A DNA stretch of 64,000 bases from Nocardioides_C sp963700955 (GCA_963700955.1 CAVOZH010000009.1:248001-312000); one strand, 5' to 3'. Positions 6,884-15,277 are shown, numbered from the stretch's first letter. Notes: generated by a model from the letters alone, not told the origin. Made by a program: numbers and translations.

Positions 6884-8203
6884 ATGAGCCGAGTGATCGT
6901 GGGTGTGGACCCGCACAAGAAGTCGGTGACGATCGAGGTCGTCGACGAGCACGGCTCGGTGCTGACGCGGGGCCGGTACGGCACCGACACGGCCGGCTAC
7001 CGGACGATGCTGAAGCAGGTACGTGACCAGTGGGCGCAGCACCGGTGGGCGGTCGAGGGCGCCCAGGGCGTCGGCCGGCCGCTGGCACAGCGGCTGCTGG
7101 CCCAGGGCGAGGACGTGGTCGACGTTCCGGCCAAGCTCGCGGCCCGGGTGCGGGTCTTCGACACCGGCAACGCCCGCAAGACCGACGCCACCGACGCCCA
7201 CGCGGTCGCGATGGTGGCGCTGCGGACCCCCGGGCTGCGCCAGCTCGCGTTCGATGAGGAACTGCTCGCGCTGCGGCTGCTGACCGACCGGCGTGAGGAG
7301 CTGGCGAAGCTGCGGGTGCAGACCGTGAACCGGTTGCACCGGCTGCTCACCGAGCTGATCCCGGGCGGAGCGAACAAACGTGACCTCTCCGCACTGCAGG
7401 CCAAGAGACTGGTGGCGAAGGTGAAGCCCAGATCGCTGCTGGGCAAGACGATCCGACGGATGGCCGTAGAAGAGATCACCGACCTGGTCGCCGTGGACGC
7501 CAAACTCAAGGCGCTCAAGAGGGAGCTACGCACCGCGGTGACGGCCCGCGGGTCGCACCTGATGGACCTGTTCGGGGTCGGGCCGGCGGTCGCCGCCCGT
7601 GTCCTCGCCGACGTCGGGGACGTGGCCCGGTTCCCCGACCGCAACCACTTCGCGTCCTGGACCGGCACCGCGCCACTGGAGGCATCCTCAGGCGAGAACG
7701 TCCGGCACCGGCTGTCGAGGGCCGGGAACCGGCGGATGAACCACGTCATCCACATCGCCGCGATCGTGCAGATCCGCCACGACACCGAAGGCCGCGCCTA
7801 CTACCGACGCAAGCTCGCCGAGTCCAAGACCCCGATGGAAGCGCTGCGCTGCCTCAAACGCCGGATCTCCGACGCGATCTACCGCCAGCTCCTCGCCGAC
7901 GCCGGTCTCGCCGACCAGCCCGTCGCTGAGGCGGGTCCGGGAGGGCACTCGGGGGCGTCTTCGCGATCCAGCGCGGCCGATCTGTCCACCCCGGTCATCG
8001 GCTCTTCGGAACAGCCACTTCCCGGACCCGCAGCACCGACGCTACCCCCGCCCGCAGCCCCTGCGAACCCCCACGCGGGCTCGGCTCCCCAGCCCCCGCG
8101 CCGACGCGCCAGAGCCGTCAAGGTGCAGCGCCCCGCCGGACGAACGACCTTGACGGCGACAAGCGCCGGCGCACACTCCAGAAAGCCGAAACCGCGCTCT
8201 TGA
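6884..8203 (+). CDS. IS110-family DEDD transposase
   Basis: A 439-residue recombinase starting at ATG 6884 behind AGGAGG (6871-6876). The N-terminal RuvC-like domain holds the DEDD residues: Asp9 (GVDPHK), Glu58 (AVEGA), Asp101 and Asp104 (TDATDAHA). The C-terminal Transposase_20 domain (about 225-320) has LFGVGPAVAARVLADVGD and the serine-bearing WTGTAPLEASSGENVR. The last 90 or so residues form a Pro/Ser/Arg-rich tail that most IS110 proteins (about 340-410 aa) do not have. The catalytic set is complete. Confidence 0.92.
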   Translation: MSRVIVGVDPHKKSVTIEVVDEHGSVLTRGRYGTDTAGYRTMLKQVRDQWAQHRWAVEGAQGVGRPLAQRLLAQGEDVVDVPAKLAARVRVFDTGNARKTDATDAHAVAMVALRTPGLRQLAFDEELLALRLLTDRREELAKLRVQTVNRLHRLLTELIPGGANKRDLSALQAKRLVAKVKPRSLLGKTIRRMAVEEITDLVAVDAKLKALKRELRTAVTARGSHLMDLFGVGPAVAARVLADVGDVARFPDRNHFASWTGTAPLEASSGENVRHRLSRAGNRRMNHVIHIAAIVQIRHDTEGRAYYRRKLAESKTPMEALRCLKRRISDAIYRQLLADAGLADQPVAEAGPGGHSGASSRSSAADLSTPVIGSSEQPLPGPAAPTLPPPAAPANPHAGSAPQPPRRRARAVKVQRPAGRTTLTATSAGAHSRKPKPRS

Positions 8204-8262
8204 CACAGAGGGGAACCAGATGAGTGCGTCGGGTCACGCGCGAGCGTGGAAGAAGCCCTCGG

Positions 8263-8721
8263 TCAAGGCCCGTTGTCCGCATTCGGTTCCTCGTCGCCAT
8301 GCCGGTGCACGACTTTCCACTCGTTGTCCTCCCGACGGTAGACCTGGGTGACACGGAGGACGTAGTCCCGCCGTTCACCGTTGACGATGGTCGACGTGAT
8401 TTCCCGATGCGCCGTGTAGGCCAGGTCGCCGCTCACGTCCGCAGCGACCAGCTCGACCGCGCTGGAGGTCGCTTGGGCGAAGGCGTCAGCCAATCTCGAG
8501 AAGACCTCCCGGACGGCCGCTGGGCCGTTGGCGTTGAGCCACGCACCAAAGAGCGTCACAGGCTCCCGGTCAGACCAGGTCCGGAATCTCGGTGCAGGAT
8601 CACCGTTGTGGAGAGCCACCTCTGCGTCGCGCCACTCGGTATTGAACCAGCTGAGGAAGGCATCGCGCTCGTTCATGAAAGCATTGAACTTCCTTGATGC
8701 GGGTCCCTGGTAGACGCTCAC
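8263..8721 (-). CDS. NTF2/SnoaL-like protein
   Basis: 152 residues with the NTF2-like fold signature: an N-terminal helix (FNAFMNERDAFLSWFN), a central FSRLADAF helix, and the C-terminal strands YVLRVTQVYRREDNEWKVVH. This fold serves as ketosteroid isomerase-like enzyme, lipid cyclase or inert binding protein, and no catalytic residue can be singled out. A start further in (MNERDAF) is possible. Single-gene module between the IS and repeat K. Confidence 0.75.
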   Translation of the reverse strand: MSVYQGPASRKFNAFMNERDAFLSWFNTEWRDAEVALHNGDPAPRFRTWSDREPVTLFGAWLNANGPAAVREVFSRLADAFAQATSSAVELVAADVSGDLAYTAHREITSTIVNGERRDYVLRVTQVYRREDNEWKVVHRHGDEEPNADNGP

Positions 8722-8731
8722 GTCGCAACAC

Positions 8732-8788
8732 CGCTCATCGGCACGTCAGAGCTTTCACTATCGGCGGCAGATCCGCGCACATACGGGT
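8732..8788 (+). repeat. Dispersed repeat copy K (TTCACT subtype)
   Basis: CGCTCATCGGCACGTCAGAG, then CTTTCACTATCGGCGGCAG, then ATCCGCGCACATACGG. It is complete and in the same orientation as the others. Confidence 0.75.
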
Positions 8789-8801
8789 GATGGCGGGGGC
8801 G

Positions 8802-9563
8802 CTACTCGTCTGCCGATCTTGCTGTGGAGATCGCGTCCAGGTCGCGCACGGCATAGCGGTGGTGCTCCCATTCCTCCTCTAGGATCGTGCGAAGGCACGA
8901 GAGGACCGTCTCCTCGTAGTCCGGGGCGTGGGGATTGCTTCGAGGCTGCGTAAGGACCTCCGGAGTGACGCCGGCCAAGAACTTGCGCACCATCGTCTGC
9001 CGGTCGCCGCGGGCCCCCACGACCTCCGCGAACGAGGGCGCCGGGGCGGAGAAGACGCCGTCGTCGTACGCGTCGCTGTCGTTGTCGTGGTTGGGCAGGC
9101 CCGCCGGGTGGTAGGGCTGCGCTTGTCCGAGGATGCCCTTGCCGAGCCAGGTGTCGGTTGCCATCACGAGGTGGCGAAGCGTCTCGGCGAACGACCACTC
9201 GCCCTCGACGGAGGCGTCGATGGTGCCGGCGGGCATCGCGGTGGCGCGGTCGAGGGTCGCCGCCCAGGTCCGTTCGAGTGCGGCCCATGCGGCGCGCAGG
9301 CCCTCGGGGTCCTCGGCCGTGCGCAGCTCCCGCCCCGGGAAGCGCCGGTTCAGCTCGGCGTCGACCAAGGGCACGACGTTGACACCGTTGACCAGGAGGC
9401 TGCTGTCGCCCTCCAGCAGCCAGGGGGAGTCGATCTCCATTCCGGCGACATCGCTTCCGCGTACGACGACGTCTCCCAGGTCGCAGCTCACGAACCGCGA
9501 TCCCCGCAGACTCCTGCTGTTGAAGGTCTTGCCCCTTAGGACCTCATGTTCGCTGGCGCTCAT
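8802..9563 (-). CDS. DinB-family protein with N-terminal pentapeptide-like stretch
   Basis: The first 60 or so of 253 residues (FNSRSLRGSRFVSCDLGD) look like a short pentapeptide-repeat coil. The rest is a DinB four-helix bundle: WSFAETLRHLVMATDTWLGK supplies the first histidine and EEEWEHHRYAVRDLD the C-terminal pair, the usual metal triad. DinB/YfiT-like proteins are metal-dependent thiol S-transferases in Actinobacteria (mycothiol) or remain uncharacterised. Single-gene module between repeats K and L. Confidence 0.8.
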   Translation of the reverse strand: MSASEHEVLRGKTFNSRSLRGSRFVSCDLGDVVVRGSDVAGMEIDSPWLLEGDSSLLVNGVNVVPLVDAELNRRFPGRELRTAEDPEGLRAAWAALERTWAATLDRATAMPAGTIDASVEGEWSFAETLRHLVMATDTWLGKGILGQAQPYHPAGLPNHDNDSDAYDDGVFSAPAPSFAEVVGARGDRQTMVRKFLAGVTPEVLTQPRSNPHAPDYEETVLSCLRTILEEEWEHHRYAVRDLDAISTARSADE

Positions 9564-9674
9564 GGGGCAAATCTGCCACAGCGCGCCGCCGGAACATCGC
9601 GGCCCGCGGCAAACCCGGGAGGTGTCGCTCGGTGCGCGGTGTGGCTCCGGCGACGCGCATAGTCATGGACTCCA

Positions 9675-9712
9675 AGCGCGGATCGCGGCAGATCAGGACG
9701 TTGAGTGACTGC
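9675..9712 (+). repeat. Dispersed repeat copy L
   Basis: GCGCGGATCGCGGCAGATC, then AGGACGTTGAGTGACTGCC. It supplies the last codons and the stop codon (9693-9695) of the minus-strand gene that follows. Shares CGCGGCAGATCAGGACG with copy I. Confidence 0.7.
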
Positions 9713-9938
9713 CTCGGCTCAGCGAAACCCACCGGGTTGCGAAGAGAACTGTCACAACGGCAAGCCCAGCGGCCAGAATCCAGTCCAAGGTGGAACCGTG
9801 CCTCAGTGCCAGCACCGTTTGGCTCACGGTGACGATCAGCCACAGGAGGGCCAGGCCCGCATACCAACGAGGCGACGTTTTGACGACCACGAGGGAAGCA
9901 TATCGGCGCGCGGCGTCAGCTCGTCCGGAGTTCGCCAC
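9693..9938 (-). CDS. Small two-helix membrane protein ending inside a repeat
   Basis: An 81-residue protein with two hydrophobic helices (about 25-42 and 50-70). The last six residues (GSHSTS) and the TGA stop are encoded by dispersed repeat L, much as integron attC sites can contain the end of a cassette gene. Family unknown. Confidence 0.55.
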   Translation of the reverse strand: MANSGRADAARRYASLVVVKTSPRWYAGLALLWLIVTVSQTVLALRHGSTLDWILAAGLAVVTVLFATRWVSLSRGSHSTS

Positions 9939-9986
9939 GGGCGTGCACCGGATCGCGCATGAGAGTGCGTTTCGAGCCTGACAGCC

Positions 9987-10181
9987 CTACTGCGAGTCAT
10001 CAAGCCACTTCGAGCAGAACTCGCACTCCTGATCCGTGAGCCGGTGGATCTCGTGGAGTCGCCGGATAGCCAGATCGCTCCACGAGTCGAACGCGTTCAC
10101 AACGTCCTGAACGCGCTGGAACAGCGTTAGGTCATCGCCGTCAGCCAGCGGAACCCGCTCGTCGAGCCCTCTCTCACGCCG
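9987..10181 (-). pseudogene. Possible remnant of a small protein
   Basis: The minus-strand frame open from 10181 to the TAG at 9987-9989 encodes a plausible helical protein (FQRVQDVVNAFDSWSDLAIR ... CEFCSKWLDD) but has no ATG, GTG or TTG. An ATG behind GGGAG lies at its start one base out of frame. I read this as a frameshifted small gene. The remaining sequence up to 10607 carries repeat M and the inverted repeat at 10543; I see no other gene. Confidence 0.35.
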
Positions 10182-10202
10182 TCATGCTCCCACGGCGACT
10201 AC

Positions 10203-10236
10203 CGCTCATCGGCATGTGCGTGAAAGCTCGATGCCG
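10203..10236 (+). repeat. Dispersed repeat copy M, left half
   Basis: CGCTCATCGGCATGTGCGTG, then AAAGCTCGATGCCG. It is the last member of the family; none is seen to the right of it in the window. Confidence 0.55.
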
Positions 10237-10542
10237 TCCACGGCCTCCTGACACTCGGATCTGAGCGCCTGCATCCACAGCTCCCCGGCTGGGTCTCTTG
10301 AACTGTCGGTCGGGTGTGGCATGCTCTCTGGCAGCGGACAAATACATACAAAACTAAGTGAGATATTCCCCGGGGGTCGGCTCCCCACCCTGGCCAGTGG
10401 CCGTACACAAGCAGCGCCGTAGCAAACACACAGACACTCGCAAGATCGTCCGCGAAGGTCCTTGGTTTGTCGTGTCTCGGTGCTGCAGCGACCCCGGTGT
10501 CGAGACTTCTCTCCACCAGCTGGTCGTGGTCCTCCCAGTACC

Positions 10543-10586
10543 GGGTGTGCCACGCGGCCGGGTCGCACTAGCCGCGTGGCACACCC
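10543..10586. promoter_or_regulatory. 16-bp perfect inverted repeat before rep
   Basis: GGGTGTGCCACGCGGC (10543-10558) and GCCGCGTGGCACACCC (10571-10586) are perfectly complementary around a 12-nt spacer, 22 bases before the first rep codon. No T-run follows, so a terminator is unlikely. A replication-initiator nick/binding site or a regulator operator of the AICE backbone is more plausible. Confidence 0.6.
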
Positions 10587-10607
10587 CTGGTGAGGGTGGT
10601 GACGCCG

Positions 10608-11706
10608 GTGAGCACCAGGACCAAGGCTGCGGTCACCGACACCCTCCCCGCACTCTTCCCGGCCGTGTTCCCCGGGCGCACCGGCCCGGACCTGCCAGGC
10701 ATCCCACGCCGAGGAGGATCCGCTGCTCGGGCAGCCGCTGTGCGGCGAGTGCTACGGCTACGCCTCCCACCTGGTGTGGCAGTGGTGGGCGCCGGATCTG
10801 TGGCGCCGGTTCACCATCGCACTGCGACGGCTGGTCGCCAAGACCCTCGACGTCCCCGCCGCCCGGCTCGGTCACCTGGCGACGGTGCAGTACGCCAAGG
10901 TCGCCGAGTACCAGCTGCGCGGCGTGGTGCACTTCCACGCCCTGGTCCGCCTCGACGGCCCCAAGACCCCCGACGGGTTCGCCCCCGCACCGCACACCGT
11001 CGACGCATCCGTGCTCGCCGACCTCGTCCGTCAGGCCGTCGCGTCGGTGCGGCTCACAGTCCCCGGCGTCGACACCGACGACCCCGCCTGGGTTCTCGCG
11101 TTCGGGCGGCAGCTCGACGCCCGACCCGTGAAGACCGGCCGACGGACCGACGACCCCGACCGCACCCTGACCCCCGAGCAGGTCGCCGGCTACCTGGCCA
11201 AGTACGCCACCAAGTCCGCGACCGACACCGGCAACACCGACAGCCCGCACCACCGTCGTCTCCGGGCCACCGCCCGCGACCTCGCCACCCGCGCCAAGAC
11301 GGCGACCCGCGAGCGAGGAGACGATCCCGGGCCCTACGGCCGGCTGGGCAAGTGGGTGCACATGCTCGGCTTCCGCGGCCACTTCGCCACCAAGTCCCGC
11401 CGCTACTCGATCACCCTCGGTGCGCTGCGCCGGGCCCGCCGCCGCGCCCAGGCCCTCATCGCCGCACACAGAGCAGACGGCAGGCCGCTCGACCTGGCCG
11501 CGCTCGAGGCCGACCTCCTCGCCGACGACGAGGACGAGACCACCCTCGTCATCGGCCACTGGTCCTACGCCGGCACCGGCTGGGCCACCGAAGGCGAACG
11601 CGTCCTCGCCGTCGCGGCCGCTGCACGCGCCCGCGAGTACGACCAGTGGAAGGCCGATCAGCGCAAGCAGAAGACACACCACTCAGGAGAAGGGACAGAG
11701 GGATGA
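10608..11706 (+). pseudogene. AICE replication initiator with internal deletion and frameshift
   Basis: From GTG 10608 about 20 residues (VSTRTKAAVTDTLPALFPAV) match the start of actinobacterial plasmid/AICE replication initiators. The frame then runs out of similarity, and another frame resumes with PLLGQPLCGECYGYASHLVW, which in intact proteins lies well over 100 residues further on. The region between, normally rich in cysteines, is missing. The remainder (about 310 codons to TGA 11706) keeps LRGVVHFHALVRLD, a candidate HUH-like motif, and a Tyr/Lys-rich part (LAKYATKSATD). It should not make a full Rep. Its stop overlaps the xis start (ATGA). Confidence 0.7.
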
Positions 11707-11912
11707 AAGCGAAGGTCGAACCGGCAATGATGCCGGGGCTTCCCAGGCTGCTCACCACGGCGCAGGTCGCTAAGGCTCTCGGCGTCGATCCGTCGACCTT
11801 GAGCCGGTGGCGCTCGCGAGGCGTCGGGCCGCGGGTGTACTGGCTCGGCAAGGCCTCCCCGCGCTACCGCGAGCAGGACGTGCTGGAGTGGCTGGAGCGG
11901 AACGCCGCATGA
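11703..11912 (+). CDS. xis: Excisionase-like MerR-type helix-turn-helix protein (Xis)
   Basis: A 69-residue protein with a winged-helix domain of the excisionase/HTH_17 type: LLTTAQVAKALGVDPSTLSR, then YWLGKASPRYREQDVLEWLE. It sits between rep and int with 4-nt overlaps on both sides, exactly where AICE xis genes lie. It should bind arm sites and steer Int towards excision. It appears intact. Confidence 0.85.
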   Translation: MKAKVEPAMMPGLPRLLTTAQVAKALGVDPSTLSRWRSRGVGPRVYWLGKASPRYREQDVLEWLERNAA

Positions 11913-12988
11913 GCGTTCGGAAGACCCCCGGTGGTCGCTGGCGCGGGGTGGTGAAGTCGGGCAGAGAGCAGGTCGCGAGCAAGACCTTCGACACGCGTCG
12001 CGAGGCCCTGGCGTGGGTCGCCCGAGAGCGAGCGGCTCTGGCCGGTGGCGTGGACCCTCGAGCGGGGCGGCGTACCGTCCGGGTGCTGGTGCCGGAATGG
12101 CTTCAGGAACGCGAACATGCCGTCTCGCGGAAGACGTTCGTCTCCGACTCGGCGCTCCCCCGGCTGATGCCGCCGGCCCTCGCCGCTCTGCAGATCGGCG
12201 TGGTCACCGACCGCGAGGTCACCCGCGCCCTGATCGCGCTCAACAAGTCGGGGCTGGCGGAGTCGTCGGTGAAGCGCTTCCGGGCGTCGCTGTCGGCGTT
12301 CTTCGCCTGGGCCGTCCGCGAGCGGCTCATCGCCACCAACCCGGTGACGGGCACGCGCGTCCCCAAAGGCCGAGGCGTGCGCACCGAGATCCGGCCGTTC
12401 GCCGAGGACGAACTGGAGTCGTTCCACATGGCCGCATCGGCGCGGGACCAACGGCTGGCCGACGTGTTGCTGATCGCGTCGTGGACGGGGCTTCGCTGGT
12501 CCGAGCTCCGGGAGGTGCGGGTCAGGGACTTCGTGCGCGTGCCGCTGCCGGTGCTCTTGGTCAGCCGGGCCGCACCGGAAGGTGTCGAGGCCAAGGTGAC
12601 CAAGTCCGGCCGGAGCCGGCGGGTGCCGGTGGCGGACCGGGTTCTTCCGCTCGTCCAGGCGTGCGCGGCGGGGAAGGGCGCGGACGAACTGCTGTTCACG
12701 ACCCGGACCGGTCACCAGCTGCACGCCTCCGCGGTTAAGCGGTCGGTCGCGTGGTCGACCGTCGCTCAGGGCCGACGGATCCACGACCTGCGGCACACCG
12801 CGGCGTGCCTCTGGCTGTCAAAGGGTGTCGATCCGGTGACGGTGCAGGCGTGGCTGGGGCACGAGTCGATCGCCACGACGAACATCTACCTGCACCACCT
12901 CGGCTCCTCCGCGGACCGGGCCGGACTGGAGCGTCTCAACGCGCTGGGGGGCGCGGGGGGTGCGCATCCGGAGAGGAACGTCGAATGA
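11909..12988 (+). CDS. int: Tyrosine recombinase (integrase) of the tRNA-Ala element
   Basis: 359 residues from ATG 11909, overlapping the xis stop. An N-terminal arm-binding part, a SAM-like core-binding domain (about 60-150) and the catalytic domain are all present. Catalytic residues are Arg196 (TGLRWSEL), His292-xx-Arg295 (HDLRHTAA), His318 (AWLGHES) and nucleophile Tyr327 (TNIYLHHLG). The gene ends 58 bp from the 3' end of tRNA-Ala, so this tRNA is its target. The protein looks functional. Confidence 0.93.
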   Translation: MSVRKTPGGRWRGVVKSGREQVASKTFDTRREALAWVARERAALAGGVDPRAGRRTVRVLVPEWLQEREHAVSRKTFVSDSALPRLMPPALAALQIGVVTDREVTRALIALNKSGLAESSVKRFRASLSAFFAWAVRERLIATNPVTGTRVPKGRGVRTEIRPFAEDELESFHMAASARDQRLADVLLIASWTGLRWSELREVRVRDFVRVPLPVLLVSRAAPEGVEAKVTKSGRSRRVPVADRVLPLVQACAAGKGADELLFTTRTGHQLHASAVKRSVAWSTVAQGRRIHDLRHTAACLWLSKGVDPVTVQAWLGHESIATTNIYLHHLGSSADRAGLERLNALGGAGGAHPERNVE

Positions 12989-12995
12989 CAAAGCA

Positions 12996-13122
<127 letters not shown>

Positions 13123-13190
13123 GAAGTGTCCGGTTGCCCGGTCACTGCGTCGGAAAAGATATCACCTGGCCCGCGCGGGGCCGAATCGAC

Positions 13191-14120
13191 TCAGGAGCCC
13201 ACGGCCCGTCGGTGCTCGGACTCGGACACCTCGTCGGCGGGCTCGGGCGCGACGGCCTGCTCCACCAGGGCCGTGTCGGCGTCGTCGCGACCGGACGTCC
13301 AGGTGCCAGGGGCGCTGAGGTCGATGGTGCGGACCGTGCGCGCTGCCCGGGCCTTGTTGACGTACGTCGGGAGCGTGACCGGCAGCGGGTCCCACAGCGA
13401 CCCTCCGTCGCCGGTCTCGACCGACACCGCGATGTGGTCGAGCGCCGCAACCGGGATCTGCACCGTGTCCTCGTCGTGCGAGAAGTCGTCTTCGCGCAGA
13501 GCGGCCGCGTCGCGGGGCATCTGGGCGGTGCCGTACGCCGTCTCGACGCGGACTGCGCGGCGCGGGGCGGACTCCGCGTCTCCGCCTGCTGAGGAGTCCG
13601 GGGCCACCGCAGGACTCCACAGGGCGTTGTTCTCACGCCGCACCTGCCGCCGGCACAGCACGAGGTAGAGAAGGGTGAGCGACACCGGGATCGCCACGCT
13701 CCACCAGGGCACGAGGGAGAACCCGGCGAGGGTGGCCACCGCAAGGTCGACCAGGAGCAGGAACAGCGTCACGTGGCGACGGCGGCGCGCGGCCGCTCGA
13801 GCCGAGGCGCGCCGACCCGCGACGTTCCGCCGCTGCGGTTCGGGCTGAGTCGGCGCCGACGTGGCGGGAGTGGCCGGCTCCTCGACGTCAGCAGGGCGCG
13901 ACGGGACCAGGACACGCTGGGCGGACCGGGCAGGCGTGACGACGAGGCGGGCGTTGCGTCGGTCGACCGGCTCACGTCGCGCGAGCACACGCATGGCGGT
14001 CGAGAAGCGGTCGATGGATCGGGTGCGGGCGACCTCGTCGTGGTGCTTGAGGGCCTTGGGAATCAGATAGACAGCCCACGCAAGGGCGAGTACCACGAAG
14101 ATGATTCCTGACAAGTCCAC
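13191..14120 (-). CDS. sepX: SepX/GlpR-like divisome membrane protein
   Basis: 309 residues from GTG 14120. One N-terminal helix (about 4-21: SGIIFVVLALAWAVYLIPK), the conserved HHDEVARTRSIDRFSTAMRV segment, a proline-rich linker, then two adjacent helices (about 118-160) and a cytosolic tail with TYGTAQMPRDAAALREDDF. This is the actinobacterial protein called SepX in Streptomyces and GlpR in Corynebacterium, which tethers division components and binds the MoeA-like Glp. glp lies four genes away here, as in other Actinobacteria. I chose 14120 over the upstream ATG because the first helix starts right after it. Confidence 0.82.
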   Translation of the reverse strand: MDLSGIIFVVLALAWAVYLIPKALKHHDEVARTRSIDRFSTAMRVLARREPVDRRNARLVVTPARSAQRVLVPSRPADVEEPATPATSAPTQPEPQRRNVAGRRASARAAARRRRHVTLFLLLVDLAVATLAGFSLVPWWSVAIPVSLTLLYLVLCRRQVRRENNALWSPAVAPDSSAGGDAESAPRRAVRVETAYGTAQMPRDAAALREDDFSHDEDTVQIPVAALDHIAVSVETGDGGSLWDPLPVTLPTYVNKARAARTVRTIDLSAPGTWTSGRDDADTALVEQAVAPEPADEVSESEHRRAVGS

Positions 14121-14201
14121 GAGACGACCATAAAAGCGACAACCGAAAAGCGGCCGGAGGCGAGGCGGTGTGTCGCAAGGCAACTCATGTGACTGGTGTG
14201 A

Positions 14202-14750
14202 TTAGGGGTTGCCAGAAGGCCCCTGCGTCTTGTAACGCCGCAGAACGCCACCGGGACAGTCCTCGACCGTGATCGCGAACAGGCGGTGGTCACGCCACTC
14301 GCCGTCGATGTGGAGGTACCTCGGCGCATAGCCGAACTCGAGGAAGCCGAGCTTCTGCACGACCCGCAGGCTTGCGGTGTTCTCCGGCCGGATAGCGACC
14401 TCGATCCGGTGCAGCCCGGCTTCGAACAGGCAGTGGTCGACGGCCAACGCGACGGCGGTGGGCATCACGCCCTGGCCGGCACGCTCCCGGTCCACCCAGT
14501 AGCCGATCTGCCCCCACCTCGCCGATCCACCGACGATGTTGCTGACCGTGAGCTGGCCGCCGAAGGCCTCGTCGACCGTCACCGCGAACGGCATCGCACG
14601 CCCACCCCGAGCCTGACGCCGCAGGTCATGCACCATCGCCCGGAACGTGGCCGGAGCCGACCTGTCACCGGGAGGCACGGTGGCCTCCCACGGCGTGAGC
14701 CACTCCCGGTTGCGCGCGCGGACCTCCCGCCAGGCCTTCGCGTCGTGCAT
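14202..14750 (-). CDS. RimJ/RimL-like GNAT acetyltransferase, true start probably upstream
   Basis: 182 residues from ATG 14750: RARNREWLTPWEAT, QIGYWVDRERAGQGVMPTAV (acetyl-CoA loop) and HRIEVAIRPENTASLRVVQKLGF are typical of RimJ-type N-alpha acetyltransferases. The family's first strand (WPVELHSGRVGLRPLG) is encoded in frame upstream of this ATG, but no ATG, GTG or TTG precedes it. A CTG at 14810 overlaps the mog stop (CTGA) behind GGGAG and would give 202 residues. This acetyltransferase is a standard neighbour of sepX and glp. Confidence 0.85.
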   Translation of the reverse strand: MHDAKAWREVRARNREWLTPWEATVPPGDRSAPATFRAMVHDLRRQARGGRAMPFAVTVDEAFGGQLTVSNIVGGSARWGQIGYWVDRERAGQGVMPTAVALAVDHCLFEAGLHRIEVAIRPENTASLRVVQKLGFLEFGYAPRYLHIDGEWRDHRLFAITVEDCPGGVLRRYKTQGPSGNP

Positions 14751-14806
14751 CCCCAGTGGCCGCAGGCCGACGCGCCCCGAATGCAGCTCGACCGGCCAGC
14801 CGCGGC

Positions 14807-15277
14807 TCAGTGGTCGCTCCCGGTGATCTGCTCGACGGCATGCACCAAGAGAGGTACGACGACCGCGAGACCGTCCTTGACCCCACCGCGTGAGCCAGGG
14901 AGGTTGACCACCAGCGCGTCGCCGTGCACCCCGGCCAGGCCCCGCGACAGCGCCGCCGTGGGGACGCCCTTCGCCGCGCCGTACGCCCGGATCGCCTCGG
15001 CGATGCCGGGGACCTCCCGGTCGAGCAGCGGACGCGTCACCTCGGGGGTCAGATCGGTGGGGGTCAGCCCCGTGCCGCCGGTGGTCAGCACCGCTCGCGC
15101 GCCGGCCTCGACAGCCGACCTGATCGCCTCGGCGACCGGCTCACCGTCGGGGACCACGACCGGGCCGGTCACCTCGAACCCGAGCTCCTGCAGAGCCTCG
15201 ACGATGAGGGGGCCGGTGGTGTCCTCGTAGACCCCTGCGGCAGCGCGGTTCGACGCGCTGATGACCGTCGCTTTCAC
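14807..15277 (-). CDS. MogA/MoaB-family molybdopterin adenylyltransferase
   Basis: 156 residues from a GTG that overlaps the moaC stop (GTGA). The MoaB/MogA fold is shown by VISASNRAAAGVYEDTTGPL, TTGGTGLTPTDLTPEVTRPL and NLPGSRGGVKDGL, which bind molybdopterin and adenylylate it before Mo insertion. It is coupled to moaC and glp in one minus-strand operon. Whether it is MogA or MoaB is a naming question; Actinobacteria usually have this form. Confidence 0.9.
   Translation of the reverse strand: MKATVISASNRAAAGVYEDTTGPLIVEALQELGFEVTGPVVVPDGEPVAEAIRSAVEAGARAVLTTGGTGLTPTDLTPEVTRPLLDREVPGIAEAIRAYGAAKGVPTAALSRGLAGVHGDALVVNLPGSRGGVKDGLAVVVPLLVHAVEQITGSDH

Larger units (their letters stand above)
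6654..8262 (+). mobile_element. IS110-family insertion sequence (limits approximate)
   Basis: The left limit is set where repeat J breaks off and the right limit before the stop of the next gene. As usual for IS110, no terminal inverted repeats are visible. It contains a non-coding leader of about 230 bp and the transposase gene. The right junction is uncertain because I cannot recognise the remainder of repeat J there. Confidence 0.6.

Noticed and set aside
8263..8721. NTF2-like protein as a part of IS110
   Set aside because: It is on the other strand with its own start, and IS110 elements encode only the transposase.
10543..10586. Inverted repeat as a rho-independent terminator
   Set aside because: No T-run on either strand and a 12-nt loop; position just before rep suits a control or origin site better.
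11909..12988. Tyrosine recombinase as an integron integrase
   Set aside because: It lies 58 bp from a tRNA with att copies, is coupled to xis and rep, and shows no IntI-specific insert that I can see; it belongs to the AICE.
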